Shown here one piece after another: positions 7,335 to 9,247 of a stretch of 9,247 bases of DNA. The stretch's first letter is position 1. The number at the start of each line of letters is the position of its first letter. The stretch covers positions 1 to 9,247 of the forward strand of contig DATEQV010000501.1 in NCBI GenBank assembly GCA_035272265.1, written 5' to 3'. The translations under genes were made by a program, and so were the position numbers. The notes below the pieces were generated by a model. That model made no database searches. It was not told where the DNA came from and worked only from the letters and a program-made list of their open reading frames with translations. The stretch is from Acidisphaera sp035272265 (GTDB taxonomy: Bacteria > Pseudomonadota > Alphaproteobacteria > Acetobacterales > Acetobacteraceae).

Positions 7335-7493
7335 GTGCAGAAAGACAGCGTAACCTTCGCCATCGTGCTCAGCCTGATCGATTTCTTCCTCAGCATGGTG
7401 ATGATCAGCTTCATCGGCCTCGTGCTGAAGATGCTGCCGTTGCTGAACCGCTTCGGGAAATTCGACGAAGAGAAGATGCGGCGTGGTCACTGA
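7335..7493 (+). CDS. Small single-span membrane protein, possible accessory subunit of the decarboxylase
   Basis: A 52-residue frame starts at GTG (7335) behind a perfect AGGAGG and ends at TGA (7491-7493). It begins (M)QKDSVTFAIVLSLIDFF. Residues about 6-31 are strongly hydrophobic and would form one transmembrane helix; Asp16 and Ser13, Ser20 and Ser25 lie inside it. The rest is an amphipathic, positively charged stretch (KMLPLLNRF) and a charged tail (GKFDEEKMRRGH). I do not recognise a family. It lies 61 bases after the biotin carrier gene and 36 before mmdB, on the same strand and inside the decarboxylase operon. The Veillonella enzyme is known to contain a small epsilon subunit (MmdE, about 55 residues). 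This protein is similar in size but I cannot show homology, and the gene position may differ. A role in the membrane complex is inference from context. Confidence 0.65.
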   Translation: MQKDSVTFAIVLSLIDFFLSMVMISFIGLVLKMLPLLNRFGKFDEEKMRRGH

Positions 7494-7529
7494 GCCGCAC
7501 GCCGCGCACCAGACGAAGGGCCCCTGACG

Positions 7530-8654
7530 ATGTTCGACGCGGCCCTCTCGTTCCTGGGCGCCCTGGGTGCCCAGACCGGCCTCGCGCAGTTCTGGTGGGG
7601 CAACGTGGTGATGATCGCGGTCGGGATCGCGATGATCCTGCTCGCCATGATCAAGCACTACGAGCCGCTGCTGCTGGTCGGCATCGGCTTCGCCTGCATC
7701 ATCACCAACGTCCCCGGCTCCGACCTCGTGCTGCCCGGCGGGTTGTTTCATTACGCCTATGAGGGCGTGCAGCTGCTGATCCTGCCGCCGCTGATCTTCT
7801 TCGGCGTCGGCGCGATGACCGATTTCGGCCCGATGATCGCCAATCCCAAGCTGGTGATCCTGGGGGCGGCGGCGCATCTGGGCATCTTCGTCGCCCTCAT
7901 CGGCGCGAAGCTGATCGGCTTTACGATCTATGAAGCGGGCGCGATCGGCATCATCGGCGGCGCGGACGGGCCGATGGCGATCTTCATGTGCGTCAAGCTC
8001 GCGCCGCACCTGCTGCCGCAGATCTCGGTCGCCGCCTACTCCTACATGGCGCTGATGCCGGTCATCCAACCGCCGGTGATGAAGCTGCTGACCAATAAGC
8101 AGGAGCGGATGATCCGCATGAAGCAGATGCGTCCCGTCACCCGCGTCGAGCGCATCGGCTTTCCCATCGTGATCGGCATCATCGTCAATCTTCTGCTGCC
8201 GCCGGTGGCGCCGCTGATCACGATGCTGATGCTCGGCAACCTGTTCAAGGAAGTGCTGGTGACGGACCGTCTGGCCAAGACGGCGGCCAACGAGGTGATG
8301 AACATCGTCATCGTCGTCCTCACGCTCGCCATCGGCTCGACGATGGGGGCGGACAAGTTCCTCACGGGCACCACGGTCGAGGTCGTGCTGCTCGGCCTGC
8401 TCGCCTTCCTGGTCGGCACCGGCTCCGGCGTGATCGGCGCGAAGATCATGAACCTGTTCCTGAAGGAGAAGATCAACCCGCTGCTCGGCTCGGCGGGCAT
8501 CGCCTCGGTGCCGATCGCCGCGCGCGTGGCGCACATGGTCGCGCTGCAGGACGATCCGGAGAACTTCCTGATCTACCACGCGATGGGGCCCAACCTCGCA
8601 GGCGTGTTCGGCACCGCCCTATCGGGCGGCATCATGCTGGCCTTGCTCCAGTGA
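7530..8654 (+). CDS. mmdB: Sodium-pump decarboxylase beta subunit (carboxybiotin decarboxylase, ion translocating)
   Basis: This 374-residue, highly hydrophobic protein of the OadB/MmdB/GcdB family has multiple membrane helices. It decarboxylates carboxybiotin and couples that to Na+ export. Signature segments are GVGAMTDFGPMIANP, GIIGGADGP, SYMALMPVIQPP and HAMGPNLAGVFG. By comparison with Klebsiella OadB (remembered numbering, constant offset 57), Asp203 is Asp146, Asn373 is Asn316, Gly377 is Gly320 and Arg389 is Arg332, all conserved. Two positions differ from what I recall of the family: Met149 after GGADGP where Thr is usual, and Ala325 where Ser382 is usual, with a serine at 326. The length matches Veillonella-type MmdB, shorter than Klebsiella OadB because a loop after the second helix is absent. 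AAGGG at 7516-7520 is 9 bases before the ATG. OadB and GcdB have the same fold; the mutase and epimerase neighbours favour methylmalonyl-CoA as substrate. Confidence 0.93.
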   Translation: MFDAALSFLGALGAQTGLAQFWWGNVVMIAVGIAMILLAMIKHYEPLLLVGIGFACIITNVPGSDLVLPGGLFHYAYEGVQLLILPPLIFFGVGAMTDFGPMIANPKLVILGAAAHLGIFVALIGAKLIGFTIYEAGAIGIIGGADGPMAIFMCVKLAPHLLPQISVAAYSYMALMPVIQPPVMKLLTNKQERMIRMKQMRPVTRVERIGFPIVIGIIVNLLLPPVAPLITMLMLGNLFKEVLVTDRLAKTAANEVMNIVIVVLTLAIGSTMGADKFLTGTTVEVVLLGLLAFLVGTGSGVIGAKIMNLFLKEKINPLLGSAGIASVPIAARVAHMVALQDDPENFLIYHAMGPNLAGVFGTALSGGIMLALLQ

Positions 8655-8724
8655 CGCTCGCAAAGCCGCGAGTTCTGCCCGGGGTCGGCCTGCCCTAGGA
8701 TACGTCCGGGGAGACACACCGGAC

Positions 8725-9247
8725 ATGACCGACCTGAACGAGACCACACTGACCGATGCCGTGCTCGCGCGCTTCGCGGACACGCCCGATCCTCGCCTGA
8801 AGCAGATCGTCACCGCGTTCGCGCGCCACCTTCACGCCTTCGTGCGCGAGGTCGAGCCGACCTTCGACGAGTGGTCGCGCGGCATCGACTTCCTCACCCG
8901 CACCGGCCAGATGTGCAGCGACAAGCGGCAGGAGTTCATCCTGCTGTCCGACGTGCTCGGCGTGTCGATGCTGGTCGATGCGATCAACAACCGCCAGCCG
9001 GCGGGGGCGACGGAGACGACGGTGCTCGGCCCGTTCTTCGTCGAGGGCGCGCCCGAGGTGGCGAACGGCGGCGATATCTCCGGCGGCGCGTCGGGCGAGA
9101 AGCTGCACGTCAGCGGACAGGTCTCCTCGGTCGGCGGCACGCCGCTGCCCGGCGCGGTGGTCGAGGTCTGGCACTCGGATGCCGAGGGTTTCTACGACGT
9201 GCAGCGCCCCGGGCAGACGGAGCCGTCGTCGCGCGCACGGCTGCGCG
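8725..9247 (+). CDS. Intradiol ring-cleavage dioxygenase (catechol/hydroxyquinol 1,2-dioxygenase type), 3'-truncated
   Basis: This non-haem Fe(III) enzyme of aromatic degradation opens catechol or hydroxyquinol between the two hydroxyls. 174 codons are visible before the window ends, about 60% of the usual 280-310 residues. The N-terminal helical dimerisation domain is clear: HLHAFVREVEPTFDEW, FLTRTGQMCSDKRQEFILLSD and VLGVSMLVDAINN, then TETTVLGPFFVEGAP leading into the catalytic beta domain. VVEVWHSDAEGFYDVQ contains Tyr157, the expected first iron ligand; the second Tyr and the two His lie beyond the edge. The GFYDVQ form suggests a hydroxyquinol or chlorocatechol-like branch rather than classical CatA, but substrate cannot be fixed. 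The ATG at 8725 has GGGGAG at 8708-8713. It follows mmdB by 70 bases with a possible -10 element TAGGAT (8696-8701), so it may begin a separate unit unrelated to the pump. Confidence 0.88.
   Translation, partial: MTDLNETTLTDAVLARFADTPDPRLKQIVTAFARHLHAFVREVEPTFDEWSRGIDFLTRTGQMCSDKRQEFILLSDVLGVSMLVDAINNRQPAGATETTVLGPFFVEGAPEVANGGDISGGASGEKLHVSGQVSSVGGTPLPGAVVEVWHSDAEGFYDVQRPGQTEPSSRARLR

Noticed and set aside
7335..7493. The 52-residue frame as a detached N-terminus of the beta subunit
   Set aside because: The mmdB product already begins with the normal first helices. The 57-residue offset from Klebsiella OadB is explained by a missing internal loop after the second helix, not by a missing N-terminus.
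7221..8579. Minus-strand open frame of 452 codons opposite mmdB
   Set aside because: It is the complement of hydrophobic membrane-helix codons, which yields a His/Asp/Arg-rich pseudo-protein. No independent start signal or motif is present.
8657..8672. Possible hairpin CTCGC-AAAGCC-GCGAG after mmdB as a terminator
   Set aside because: The stem is only five pairs and no T-run follows, so an intrinsic terminator is not supported.
8673..8701. Sigma70-like promoter before the dioxygenase (TTCTGC, 17-base spacer, TAGGAT)
   Set aside because: The -10 element is fair but the -35 matches only the first two bases of the consensus. It is kept only as a weak possibility.

Overview
The window is a GC-rich stretch with mostly G or C at third codon positions. 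It comes from a bacterium, probably a high-GC proteobacterium or similar lineage; the sequence does not fix the taxon. All supported genes lie on the + strand and are tightly packed, which suggests one or two operons. No rRNA, tRNA, insertion sequence or CRISPR array is visible, and no intergenic gap exceeds 81 bases.

Positions 2-4430 hold a vitamin B12-dependent methylmalonyl-CoA mutase module. It contains the 3' part of the small subunit (mutA), the complete catalytic large subunit (mutB, joined to mutA by an ATGA overlap) and the G-protein chaperone meaB. After an 81-base gap containing a 12-base perfect palindrome that resembles an FNR/Anr site, a second block begins with methylmalonyl-CoA epimerase (mce, 4512-4916). 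A biotin-dependent, membrane-bound sodium-pump decarboxylase of the methylmalonyl-CoA type then fills 4950-8654: carboxyltransferase (mmdA), single-span gamma/delta subunit (OadG family), biotin carrier protein, an unannotated 52-residue membrane protein, and the ion-translocating beta subunit (mmdB/oadB).

Together these genes link succinyl-CoA, (R)-methylmalonyl-CoA, (S)-methylmalonyl-CoA and propionyl-CoA + CO2, with the last step coupled to an ion gradient. Run towards propionyl-CoA, the pathway would pump ions out. Run in reverse, it would use the gradient to carboxylate propionyl-CoA. No biotin carboxylase subunit of an ATP-dependent propionyl-CoA carboxylase is present in the window. 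The sequence alone does not decide the physiological direction.

From 8725 to the right edge there is a truncated intradiol ring-cleavage dioxygenase (catechol/hydroxyquinol type). It probably begins a separate aromatic-degradation unit.

The points most worth a second look are the 52-residue membrane protein with an acidic residue inside its hydrophobic segment, substitutions near the proposed ion-binding residues of the beta subunit, the FNR-like palindrome between the two blocks, and a mini-ORF overlapping the start of mmdA.
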